DNA of 39,616 nucleotides from JBELHO01 sp042091375 (GTDB lineage Bacteria > Pseudomonadota > Gammaproteobacteria > Enterobacterales > Alteromonadaceae): positions 1 to 39,616 of the forward strand of contig JBELHO010000029.1 of the NCBI GenBank assembly GCA_042091375.1, in the 5' to 3' direction. Position 1 is the first letter of the stretch, and the number at the start of each line of letters is the position of its first letter. Shown here piece after piece: positions 16,058 to 24,141 of the stretch. A program made the translations under genes and the position numbers. The notes under the pieces were generated by a model. That model saw only the letters and a list, made by a program, of their open reading frames with translations, ran no database searches and was not told the origin of the DNA.

Positions 16058-17224
16058 ATGAGACGACAGATGACATATAAGGTGTTAGTTGTTGATGATT
16101 CTAGCTTCTTCCGCAGTCGGGTGAGTGATATCATCAACAGTGATGAAAATCTCACTGTCATTGATGTGGCGGTTAATGGCCTAGAAGCAGTTAGCAAAGC
16201 GGCATTGCTCAAGCCCGATGTGATCACCATGGACATTGAAATGCCGTTGCTCAATGGTATTGATGCCGTCAAGCAAATTATGGCCAAGTCGCCAACTGCG
16301 ATCCTGATGTTTTCTTCTTTAACCCACAAAGGTGCGAAAGCGACAATATCTGCCCTAGAAGCAGGTGCTTTAGATTTTTTACCAAAAAAGTTTAATGAAA
16401 TAGCCAAGAGCAGTGCCGATGCCGGCAGCATTCTCAAGCAAAGAGTACTGGAAATTGCCCGTAAAAATAGCCGGCGAGTAACGGCACCAAAGCCGATATC
16501 GAGTGCAATTAAACCGGGTCGTACGCCGCCTAATTACAGCAATGACTGCAGCAATAAATTCAGCAATAAATACCACAATAAATCAGTTGCAGATGCAAAG
16601 CCCAAAACCAGCGCTAATAAAGTCACTAAGAGCTCAGGCAAAACCTATAAATTACTGGCCATCGGCACCTCGACAGGTGGGCCGATTGCCCTACAAAAAA
16701 TTCTCACCCAATTTCCGGCCAATTTTCCTTTGCCCATTGTCATGGTGCAGCACATGCCTGCCGCTTTCACCTTAGCTTTTGCCAATCGCTTAAATTCACT
16801 GTGTAACATTGCTATTAAAGAAGCGCAACACGGCGATGTTTTACAAGCGGGTTGTGCTTATTTAGCGCCAGGGGGCAAGCAAATGATCTTAGATGGCAAA
16901 GGCGATAAAACCTCAGTTAAAATCATTAATGACGATTCTGCCAGGATCGCTTTTAAGCCAAGTGTTGATATCAGCTTCGGCTCTGCAGCTAAGGTATTTA
17001 ATGGTGATGTGCTGGGTATTATACTTACAGGTATGGGCTCAGATGGCAAAGAGGGGGCGCGAATGCTAAAGCAAAAGGGCGCCACTATTTGGTCGCAAGA
17101 TGAAAGCTCATCTGTGGTTTATGGTATGCCACAAGCGGTAACTAATGAGGGGATTTCATCGTTGGCATTGAGCTTATTAGATTTTCCCGAGTCGATACTA
17201 AAAGAAATTCAATATTACAAATAA
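16058..17224 (+). CDS. cheB: Chemoreceptor methylesterase CheB
   Basis: CheB removes methyl groups from chemoreceptors for adaptation and is activated by CheA. The product of 388 residues has an N-terminal receiver domain (VVDDSSFF; phosphoacceptor in TMDIEMPLLNG), an unusual Asn/Ser/Lys-rich linker (about 150-195), and the esterase domain with the catalytic Ser in GTSTGGP (about residue 205), His in VQHMP and Asp in GMGSDG. The start at 16058 has AAAGG upstream; an ATG at 16070 would give MTYKVLVVDD, closer to many relatives, so the true start may be four residues later. parC follows 63 bases downstream. Confidence 0.96.
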   Translation: MRRQMTYKVLVVDDSSFFRSRVSDIINSDENLTVIDVAVNGLEAVSKAALLKPDVITMDIEMPLLNGIDAVKQIMAKSPTAILMFSSLTHKGAKATISALEAGALDFLPKKFNEIAKSSADAGSILKQRVLEIARKNSRRVTAPKPISSAIKPGRTPPNYSNDCSNKFSNKYHNKSVADAKPKTSANKVTKSSGKTYKLLAIGTSTGGPIALQKILTQFPANFPLPIVMVQHMPAAFTLAFANRLNSLCNIAIKEAQHGDVLQAGCAYLAPGGKQMILDGKGDKTSVKIINDDSARIAFKPSVDISFGSAAKVFNGDVLGIILTGMGSDGKEGARMLKQKGATIWSQDESSSVVYGMPQAVTNEGISSLALSLLDFPESILKEIQYYK

Positions 17225-17287
17225 CGCGGTTTACCAATACCGCAAGCGCAGTTGGCAAAACATATTTAGCGATAAGAAGGTGACAAC

Positions 17288-18064
17288 TTGATTGTTTGGA
17301 CAGTAGCAAATCAAAAAGGCGGTGTTGGTAAAACAACAACAACCATTGCTTTGGCTGGCATTCTCGCTGAACGCGGCCACCGAGTGCTTTTAGTTGATAC
17401 CGATCCCCATGCATCCCTGAGCTATTACCTAGATATAGAATCTGAAGATTTAGATTTAAGTGTGTATGATTTATTTTCACAAGTCGCTAATAAAGAACAA
17501 ATAATGCAAAGCTTGTGTCCTACAAAATACCCAAATATTGATATTTTGCCAGCCACTATGGGGCTAGCCACTTTAGATAGATCATTAGGCAACAAAGGTG
17601 GCATGGGCTTGGTCTTAAAAAAAGCGGTACACAAACTCGCTGATGAATACGATTACGTGCTGATTGATTGTCCGCCGGTGCTCGGGGTATTAATGGTCAA
17701 TGCGCTGGCTGCATCTGACCGAATTATAGTGCCGGTACAAACCGAATTTCTGGCCTTAAAGGGCTTAGATCGGATGATGAAAACTATGGATATCATGCAA
17801 GTAGAGCAAGAAAAACCCTTTGCTTATACCATAGTGCCCACTATGTTTGATAAAAGAACAAAAGCGTCATTGCTAGCTTACCAAAAATTACAAGCCCTAT
17901 ACGGCAACATGGTTTGGAATGGGGTGATCCCCATTGATACCAATTTTAGAAATGCCAGCAATAGTCAACAAACGCCATCTGATTATGCCGCCAGTTCTCG
18001 TGGTGTGTTTGCTTATAAAAATTTATTGAAATACTTAACATCGTTAAATGCTAAGAGAAGTTAA
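17288..18064 (+). CDS. parC: ParA-like ATPase ParC, polar localisation of chemotaxis arrays
   Basis: ParC is a ParA-family ATPase that, in Vibrio, recruits chemotaxis arrays to the flagellated pole and helps pass them to daughter cells. The 258-residue product carries the deviant Walker A motif NQKGGVGKTTTT (about 8-19), DTDPHASLSYYL and DCPPVLGVL. It starts with TTG at 17288, after AAGAAGG at a good spacing; relatives begin with a similar IVW/KVWTVANQKGG. There is no DNA-binding N-terminal extension and no parB or parS nearby, which argues against plasmid or chromosome partition. parP begins three bases after the stop. Confidence 0.9.
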   Translation: MIVWTVANQKGGVGKTTTTIALAGILAERGHRVLLVDTDPHASLSYYLDIESEDLDLSVYDLFSQVANKEQIMQSLCPTKYPNIDILPATMGLATLDRSLGNKGGMGLVLKKAVHKLADEYDYVLIDCPPVLGVLMVNALAASDRIIVPVQTEFLALKGLDRMMKTMDIMQVEQEKPFAYTIVPTMFDKRTKASLLAYQKLQALYGNMVWNGVIPIDTNFRNASNSQQTPSDYAASSRGVFAYKNLLKYLTSLNAKRS

Positions 18065-18067
18065 CTG

Positions 18068-18943
18068 ATGAAAAAGCCGTTAGCCGCCAGTAAAAGCTTA
18101 ATGCAGAATTATCTTGCCGAACTACTAACGGAAGATCCGCAAGACCTCGAGCCACCGACTAAACAACAGGCAAAGGCAGGCGCTGGACAAGTTGTTAACA
18201 AACCACTTGACGCCAACAAACAAAAACTGAATAAGTTATTGCAACAAGCCAACGTTGCTAATAGTGCTTTGAGTAACCCTGTTAATGGTCCTGTTGTGTC
18301 AACAGCAAAAAGTACTGCACGCGCTCAAGTGGCAGAAACAAACTCTCCTTTAGCAAAACCAGCGTTAGCAAAAGCACCGTTGGCAAAAGCGCAGGTAAAT
18401 ACTAAGCAACAAAGCGAAACCGATCAGCAAAGCCCAACAGAGCCGCTAGTTAGTGCAAAGCGGCAAGCGAAACTTGTGGTCAAAAGCGAAAAAAATTATC
18501 GCAAGGGCAACTTTCAAGCGATGTTTTTTGATGTTGCTGGCTTGTTGGTTGCGGTGCCGTTAATTGAACTCGGCGGTATTCATCAGATCGACAAAATAAC
18601 CAGCTTAGTTGGCAAGCCAGCTTGGTATAAGGGTGTTATGTTGCATCGAGAAGATAAAATTAATGTGGTTGATACCGCCTTGTGGGTGATGCCTGAAAAG
18701 TGTAATGAAAAATTACTTAATTCCCTAGCTTATCAATACATCATCATGCTCGGCACAACAGCATGGGGAATGATGGCAGAAAATTTAGTTGACACAGTTA
18801 CTTTACAACAAGATGATGTAAAATGGCTGGACAACAATGTTCGTCGTCCGTGGTTAGCAGGCTTAGTAAAAGATAGAATGTGCGCATTACTCGATGTAGA
18901 CGCACTGATCAAAATGTTAGATGATGGTGCAAAGAGTCGTTAA
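18068..18943 (+). CDS. parP: CheW-domain protein ParP, partner of ParC
   Basis: ParP links ParC to the signalling array: in Vibrio its C-terminal CheW-like AIF domain inserts into the array and contacts CheA, while the N-terminal part binds ParC. The 291-residue product has a Pro/Ala/Lys/Gln-rich, low-complexity N-terminal half, including short LAKPALAKAPLAKAQ repeats, and a CheW-like domain from about residue 150 (FQAMFFDVAGLLVAVPLIEL to the end). The order cheB-parC-parP-cheW and the tight spacing to parC support the assignment. Confidence 0.88.
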   Translation: MKKPLAASKSLMQNYLAELLTEDPQDLEPPTKQQAKAGAGQVVNKPLDANKQKLNKLLQQANVANSALSNPVNGPVVSTAKSTARAQVAETNSPLAKPALAKAPLAKAQVNTKQQSETDQQSPTEPLVSAKRQAKLVVKSEKNYRKGNFQAMFFDVAGLLVAVPLIELGGIHQIDKITSLVGKPAWYKGVMLHREDKINVVDTALWVMPEKCNEKLLNSLAYQYIIMLGTTAWGMMAENLVDTVTLQQDDVKWLDNNVRRPWLAGLVKDRMCALLDVDALIKMLDDGAKSR

Positions 18944-19054
18944 TAGTTAGCAATGACAAAAATTTACTAATTTAAAGGTGCGATGGGGCAAGTATACAAA
19001 ATCTGCTTGTCGGGTTGCACAAGACACAATTAACAAGGTTAAGGGGCAAGGGGT

Positions 19055-19549
19055 ATGTCAGATGAAAGACGCAATTCTAATGAAAGCGTAGACACTAATG
19101 ACGAGGTTTTACAATGGGTAACATTTAAGCTCGACAGTGAAACTTATGGCATTAATGTAATGCAAGTACAAGAAGTGTTACGTCACACTGAAATTGCGCC
19201 GGTGCCAGGAGCACCTATGTACGTGTTAGGTATTATTAACCTGCGTGGCAATGTGGTTACGGTGATCGATACTCGGTCTCGCTTCGGTCTTGCGGCAAGT
19301 GATATTACTGATAATACCCGTATTGTTATTATTGAAGCAGAAAAACAAGTGATCGGTATTTTGGTGGATAGCGTCGCCGAAGTGGTATATTTGCGCGCCT
19401 CAGAAATTGATGTGGCACCTAACGTCGGTAATGATGAAAGTGCTAAATTTATACAAGGTGTATCTAATCGCGAAGGTGAACTGCTGATTTTAGTCGACTT
19501 GAATAAATTGCTTTCTGACGATGAGTGGGATGAATTGAAACAGTTTTAG
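19055..19549 (+). CDS. cheW: Chemotaxis coupling protein CheW
   Basis: CheW joins CheA to the chemoreceptors. The 164-residue product is a single CheW domain after a short polar N-terminus, with typical stretches QWVTFKLDSETYGINVMQVQ, VPGAPMYVLGIINLRGNVV and GVSNREGELLILVDLNKLL (family blocks quoted separately). The gene has an AAGGGGCAAGGGG purine-rich ribosome site. A 110-base gap separates it from parP, without a recognisable promoter. Confidence 0.96.
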   Translation: MSDERRNSNESVDTNDEVLQWVTFKLDSETYGINVMQVQEVLRHTEIAPVPGAPMYVLGIINLRGNVVTVIDTRSRFGLAASDITDNTRIVIIEAEKQVIGILVDSVAEVVYLRASEIDVAPNVGNDESAKFIQGVSNREGELLILVDLNKLLSDDEWDELKQF

Positions 19550-19581
19550 AACCTGAGAATAACCGTTTTTTTGAGAAAATT

Positions 19582-20046
19582 ATGCAAGCCACTGACGCAC
19601 TTATATACCTAACAATAACACTGGTTGTATTGTTGGTTATTATCGCCGTGTTGGCGTGGTTTGTTGCCAAGCTCCATCAAAAAATGCAACTTTTTCAGCA
19701 GCAAATCGATTGTAACCAATTGTTGGTAGACGACATAAACAACTCGTTAGCCAGCCAAAAAAGCTTGACTGAGCAAGATCAAAAACAGCGCGAGCAATGG
19801 CAAATTGAACATCATCAAGTGAGTCAGCAGCTTGAACACCGTATAAAAACGCTGCAACAACAGGTCAAACAACAGCAACAGTTAATCGAGCACCATCAAG
19901 CACAGATGCCTGAAGACAAGCTATACAGTCGCGCACAAAAAATGGTGTTGTTAGGCGCTGATGTTGAAGAATTAATGACCGAATGTGATCTACCAAAAGC
20001 CGAAGCCGAAATGCTGGTTGCTATGCATAACAGACAATCAGAGTAG
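19582..20046 (+). CDS. DUF2802 membrane-anchored coiled-coil protein
   Basis: This 154-residue protein has an N-terminal membrane segment at about residues 7-29, a Gln/His/Glu-rich probable coiled coil to about 115, and a small C-terminal domain (MVLLGADVEELMTECDLPKA) typical of DUF2802 proteins. Members of this family regularly follow cheW in polar flagellar clusters of marine gammaproteobacteria. The biochemical role is not known to me; the position suggests a link to motility or array organisation. It is probably the last gene of the chemotaxis transcript. Confidence 0.8.
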   Translation: MQATDALIYLTITLVVLLVIIAVLAWFVAKLHQKMQLFQQQIDCNQLLVDDINNSLASQKSLTEQDQKQREQWQIEHHQVSQQLEHRIKTLQQQVKQQQQLIEHHQAQMPEDKLYSRAQKMVLLGADVEELMTECDLPKAEAEMLVAMHNRQSE

Positions 20047-20266
20047 AGGCGTGTTTAGCTGTTCATTGTTAGCTAGTGTTAAGTTTAGTTATAATTTTAG
20101 TTATGGTTAGTTGATTTTTTGATAAAAAACCTCATAAGTTAGCTGTGTAAAATAATCTCTAAGTATTGTAGATTATGACAAAATTATACATTGTCAATGA
20201 TTACACAGGCTATGCCATCGTGCTACCATTTACATAATTCTAATATTTCTGAATTTAGGTTTATCT

Positions 20267-21046
20267 ATGTCTTGTCGATTTCCGCTATTAAAGTACCTAA
20301 CCATGGCCTGTTTGGCGTCAGCCTTGTTACTCTCAGGTTGCTCTTCAACCAATAACGCACAACACAGTGATAATCAAGATCCATTGGAGTCAATTAATCG
20401 ACCTATGTGGACATTTACTTGGGATTATGCCGATAAATATGTATTAAAACCGGCCAGTAGTGCTTATGTCGAATATATGGATCCCAACGTCAGAGCGGGC
20501 ATATACAATGTGGCGTTAAATTTAAATGAGCCCTCAGCCATTATCAATAACCTATTACAAGGCAAGTTTAACGATGCCGCTAAAAGCACTGGTCGCTTTG
20601 TGTTAAATTCTACCATTGGTGTACTTGGCATATTTGACGTTGCCAGTGATTTTGGCTGGTTGCGAAAACAAGATGAATTCGGTGAGGTGCTAGGTTACTA
20701 TGGGGTAGGTGATGGCCCCTATCTAGTGATACCCGGTATGGGGCCGACTTCAGTTAGAGCCGAAGTCGGTGATTATATCGATCATTATTACTGGCCATTA
20801 GGGATCATTGATTTTTGGCCAAATGTGTTGCGCATGGGCATAGTTGCCCTAGAAAAAAGGGCTGAATTAGTTGATCAAGAACAGTTGATCGCCGATTCAT
20901 TTGATAGTTATGAATTCGTTAAAAACGCCTATTTTCAAAACATGAGATACAAAGTCTACGATGGCAATCCTCCACTGGAAGAAGTTGAAGAGTTTGACGA
21001 AGATCTCGAAGAGTACATGGATGAATTTGATGAAATTGACGAGTAA
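20267..21046 (+). CDS. mlaA: Outer-membrane lipid asymmetry lipoprotein MlaA (VacJ)
   Basis: MlaA sits in the outer membrane with porins and removes misplaced phospholipids from the outer leaflet, handing them to MlaC. The 259-residue product has a lipoprotein signal with lipobox LSGC (Cys at residue 25) and the MlaA core: DPLESINRPMW, DAAKSTGRFVLNSTIGVLGI, GVGDGPYLVIPGMGPTSVR and DHYYWPL. The C-terminus is strongly acidic, with about 25 mostly Glu/Asp residues. The mlaBCDEF genes are not in the window, which is normal for mlaA. The 220-base upstream gap is AT-rich with no clear promoter. Confidence 0.95.
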   Translation: MSCRFPLLKYLTMACLASALLLSGCSSTNNAQHSDNQDPLESINRPMWTFTWDYADKYVLKPASSAYVEYMDPNVRAGIYNVALNLNEPSAIINNLLQGKFNDAAKSTGRFVLNSTIGVLGIFDVASDFGWLRKQDEFGEVLGYYGVGDGPYLVIPGMGPTSVRAEVGDYIDHYYWPLGIIDFWPNVLRMGIVALEKRAELVDQEQLIADSFDSYEFVKNAYFQNMRYKVYDGNPPLEEVEEFDEDLEEYMDEFDEIDE

Positions 21047-21101
21047 TATAATTGAAGTTGTCTATCAATCTAGTCAGTTTAACGATACTTGAGTAACATC
21101 A

Positions 21102-21163
21102 GGATACAATAGAAACAATAGATATAATCGATACAATAGATAGAATCGATACAATAGATAAAA
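21102..21163 (+). repeat. 18-bp tandem repeat between mlaA and the SLBB gene
   Basis: Two nearly identical 18-base units, TCGATACAATAGATAGAA (21128-21145) and TCGATACAATAGATAAAA (21146-21163), are preceded by two degenerate copies from about 21102. The repeat is non-coding and AT-rich, and sits 45 bases before the SLBB gene start. It could influence local DNA bending or promoter spacing, but nothing proves it. Confidence 0.85.
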
Positions 21164-21208
21164 ATAAAAAAAATTTTGTTAGCAACACAGTATGGCGTAA
21201 TTAAATAA

Positions 21209-23962
21209 ATGAATAAAATAGCGAAAATAGTCAAAACACTCAGTTACATTTTGTTAGTGACAGTGCTTTATAATGTGCAAGCAGCCCAACTGCCCAGTAA
21301 CATCAGTCCACAGCAATTGGCCATGTTTAAGAAATTACCCCCAGCACAACAACAGTCGCTAGCACAAAGTATGGGTATCGACATTCGTGCCATACAAGCA
21401 CAATTAAACAATGCCGATAATCAAACAACGACTACACCTGAACAACCTCAGTTACAGCAATACTATCCGCGTGGTACCCAATTTGATCAATTTGGTCAAC
21501 CCATTACCAGCGACCAAGCAATAGCAGCATCGCCGCTTGATGCCATGGCCGATGAGCTTAAACCATTTGGCTATGATGTTTTTGCCAATGCACCGCTGAG
21601 TTTTATGGCACCAGCAAACGATATAGTCGCCCCGAGTGATTATATCATCGGTGCCAATGATGCATTAACACTGCAAATTTACGGTAAAGAAAACATCAGT
21701 TATGAATTATCTGTATCGGCTGAAGGTCAGTTGATCATACCGCAACTTGGTCCATTTACTGTTGCTGGTATGACATTGGCGGAAGTTAAACATTACTTAA
21801 CTCATGAAATAACCAATAAAATATTGGGTGTTGATGTGGTGATCACTTTATCTAAACTGAGATCTTTAAGAGTGTTTGTATTGGGGGAGGCTTATAAACC
21901 TGGTCCCTATTTACTCAGTTCCATGTCTAGTATCACCCATGCGTTATTCGCTGCTGGTGGCATTAATGATATTGGCTCGTTGCGCAATATTCAATTAAAA
22001 CGCGCTGGGAAATTAATAACTACATTAGATCTTTATGATTTACTTATCGCTGGCGATTCCTCTAATGACCTGATGTTGCAATCCGGTGATGTTATTTTTG
22101 TTGCACCAGTTGGCGATCAAGTCAGCATTGAAGGACAAGTAAAACGGCCAGCAATATATGAATTAGCGGGAAATGAAACGTATCGCAGCATCCTTGATAT
22201 GGCTGGTGGATTTCTGCCCTCGGCTTTTCCGGCGTCGACTGTCGTAGAGCGTTTTACCAAAGATAATTTGCGCACTGTGCGCACTGTTGATTTAAGCCAG
22301 AAACAAGTGTTGTCATCAAAAGTCAAAGCCGGTGATGCGATTGAGGTGATGCAAACCTCGAACGCATTTGCAGATTCAGTAATGTTAATCGGTGCTGTGA
22401 CTAGACCTGGGATGTATCAGTGGAAGCAAGCGCAGAGATTGTCAGATCTTATGACTAATGCCCATACCGATCTACTCAGTGATGCTGATTTGAGTTATGG
22501 TCTCATTGTTCGCGAAAAAGATCAGGCAAGAAATATTGAAATCTTGCAATTCGATTTAGCTGCTGTATTTAGTGGGAGGTCAACTGAAGATAATATCGAG
22601 CTAAAAGCCCATGATAAGATTATTGTATTTTCTCTGAATCAAAGCAAGCAACAGCAAGTTGAACAACTTGATAATTTAGCTTTTACGCGCGATGAATTGT
22701 TTGATGCTGAGAAAAAGTATGCCTTAGAAAACTATGCCAACCGACAGTTTTGGCTTGAATATGGCGATAAAGGTAAATCATCATTAGCAGATCCACTGGT
22801 CGGTGCCAACGACAAAGTAATGACAAGCTTAGATCAATATACTGAAAGTCAACCTCAACATTTTGCCATTGAGCAATTGAACTCTTACTCTCGTCAACGT
22901 TTACTATTGCCTATTATTGAACGCTTAAAACAACAAGCGGCTGCTGGTCAACCGCTGCAATTGATTGAAGTCGATGGCTCGGTGAAATACCCCGGTATTT
23001 ATCCTTTAGCAGTTAATGCTAAAGTGGATGATTTACTGAAAGCTGCGGGTGGCTTACTTGAGTCAGCCTATCTGCAGCGGGCTGAAATTACTCGTGACGT
23101 TTTGGTTAATAATGTCCTGACTAAAGATTCCATTCAAGTCAACTTAGCAGAGGCATTATCTAACGAAGACAGCAATAATATTGCCCTGCAAAGTAAAGAT
23201 CACTTAATGGTGCTCCAAATTCCGGCGTGGCAAGAAAATCACATTGTCGAATTACGTGGCGAATTTGTTTTTCCCGGAAAGTACACCATCAGACGTGGAG
23301 AAACTTTAGGTGAATTAATTGCCCGAGTCGGTGGTTATACAGAATTTGCCTATGCGCAAGCTTCAGTATTCACACGGGTAAAACTAAAGCAACTAGAGCA
23401 ACAAAATATAATCAAAGTGGCCGACAACTTAAGAGCGGAAATTGCCTCTAAAAGCCTAGCGCAAAATAACAATCAAACAATTGACTACAGCCAAGCCAAA
23501 CTGCTGTTAGCTGACTTGACTAAAATCAAGCCTGTAGGCCGATTAGTGGTTGATTTACCAGCGATAACTGCAGGCAATGGAGGCGATGTTTTATTGGAAA
23601 ATGGCGATGTACTCTATGTACCAGCTCAGCAGAACTCAGTCAATGTCATAGGTCAAGTTCAGGTGGCAACATCACACATATTTGCCAGTGGTTTATCGGC
23701 CTCTGATTATATTTCCCTCAGTGGCGGCATCAAAAAGCAGGCTGATGATGAGCGAGTTTATGTGATCAAAGCCAATGGTGCAGTTGAAATTCCGGAGCAG
23801 GGCAACTGGTTTGCCTCGTCTGCAAAACAGTACATTGCACCAGGTGATACCGTTGTTGTGCCATTGGATTCAGACTACATGAATAATTTAACCCTGTGGT
23901 CAACTGGTACACAAATTATCTACCAAGCGGCAGTGGCTATTGCGGCGATCTCTGGAATTTGA
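21209..23962 (+). CDS. Long multi-SLBB polysaccharide export protein (Wza/WbfF-like)
   Basis: Proteins of this family form or line the outer-membrane route for capsule or exopolysaccharide export. The 917-residue product has a signal peptide (about 1-25, VQA cleavage), a Gln/Pro-rich segment, a Poly_export domain at about 141-215 (PSDYIIGANDALTLQIYG), and then about six SLBB-like units, recognisable at roughly 220, 305, 390, 585, 677 and 809 (for example VFVLGEAYKPGPY, IEGQVKRPAIYEL, LRGEFVFPGKYTI). It ends in a hydrophobic helix. It is far longer than E. coli Wza (about 380 residues) and resembles the large WbfF type of Vibrio. It has no lipobox. No Wzc kinase gene is adjacent; wecA-like follows. 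Confidence 0.85.
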   Translation: MNKIAKIVKTLSYILLVTVLYNVQAAQLPSNISPQQLAMFKKLPPAQQQSLAQSMGIDIRAIQAQLNNADNQTTTTPEQPQLQQYYPRGTQFDQFGQPITSDQAIAASPLDAMADELKPFGYDVFANAPLSFMAPANDIVAPSDYIIGANDALTLQIYGKENISYELSVSAEGQLIIPQLGPFTVAGMTLAEVKHYLTHEITNKILGVDVVITLSKLRSLRVFVLGEAYKPGPYLLSSMSSITHALFAAGGINDIGSLRNIQLKRAGKLITTLDLYDLLIAGDSSNDLMLQSGDVIFVAPVGDQVSIEGQVKRPAIYELAGNETYRSILDMAGGFLPSAFPASTVVERFTKDNLRTVRTVDLSQKQVLSSKVKAGDAIEVMQTSNAFADSVMLIGAVTRPGMYQWKQAQRLSDLMTNAHTDLLSDADLSYGLIVREKDQARNIEILQFDLAAVFSGRSTEDNIELKAHDKIIVFSLNQSKQQQVEQLDNLAFTRDELFDAEKKYALENYANRQFWLEYGDKGKSSLADPLVGANDKVMTSLDQYTESQPQHFAIEQLNSYSRQRLLLPIIERLKQQAAAGQPLQLIEVDGSVKYPGIYPLAVNAKVDDLLKAAGGLLESAYLQRAEITRDVLVNNVLTKDSIQVNLAEALSNEDSNNIALQSKDHLMVLQIPAWQENHIVELRGEFVFPGKYTIRRGETLGELIARVGGYTEFAYAQASVFTRVKLKQLEQQNIIKVADNLRAEIASKSLAQNNNQTIDYSQAKLLLADLTKIKPVGRLVVDLPAITAGNGGDVLLENGDVLYVPAQQNSVNVIGQVQVATSHIFASGLSASDYISLSGGIKKQADDERVYVIKANGAVEIPEQGNWFASSAKQYIAPGDTVVVPLDSDYMNNLTLWSTGTQIIYQAAVAIAAISGI

Positions 23963-24014
23963 TTAAGTTATGATATAAAAATCAGGTTAAATCGTTATTT
24001 TTAATTACATTTGC

Positions 24015-24043
24015 TGGATAACTTTAACAAGGCCGACTATAAT
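24015..24043 (+). promoter_or_regulatory. Predicted sigma-70 promoter upstream of the WecA-like gene
   Basis: TGGATA (24015-24020, 4 of 6) and a perfect TATAAT (24038-24043) are separated by 17 bases. The -10 hexamer is exactly the loop of the dyad at 24032-24049. Two more TATAAT boxes lie downstream (24090-24095, 24115-24120) but lack well-spaced -35 boxes. Confidence 0.45.
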
Positions 24044-24049
24044 GTCGGC
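24032..24049. promoter_or_regulatory. Dyad GCCGAC-N6-GTCGGC enclosing a -10 box
   Basis: A perfect 6-base inverted repeat flanks TATAAT. It is not followed by a T-run, so it is unlikely to be a terminator. It could be an operator at the promoter of the WecA-like gene, or only a hairpin. Confidence 0.4.
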
Positions 24050-24086
24050 AAATATGTTTGTCTATATTTTTTGTCAGTTAATGCGG

Positions 24087-24099
24087 CCATATAATATGG
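24087..24099. promoter_or_regulatory. 13-bp palindrome CCATATAATATGG
   Basis: A perfect inverted repeat (CCATAT-A-ATATGG) lies 43 bases before the WecA-like start and contains TATAAT. It is a candidate operator; no known binding consensus was recognised with certainty. Confidence 0.3.
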
Positions 24100-24141
24100 A
24101 CAAACTGTTACGGATATAATAACTAAATTTGGAAGAGAGTA

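Noticed and set aside
17288..18064. Chromosome or plasmid partition ParA with an adjacent replication origin
   Set aside because: No ParB, no parS-like sites and no origin features; the operon context and ParP partner indicate the chemotaxis ParC.
18944..19054. Sigma-28 promoter before cheW (TAAAGG...)
   Set aside because: The -10 position 15 bases downstream does not resemble GCCGATAA.
24032..24049. Rho-independent terminator after the SLBB gene
   Set aside because: The hairpin GCCGAC-N6-GTCGGC is not followed by a T-run.
23963..24141. JUMPstart/ops element for RfaH upstream of the polysaccharide gene
   Set aside because: No GGCGGTAG core was found in this gap or before the SLBB gene.
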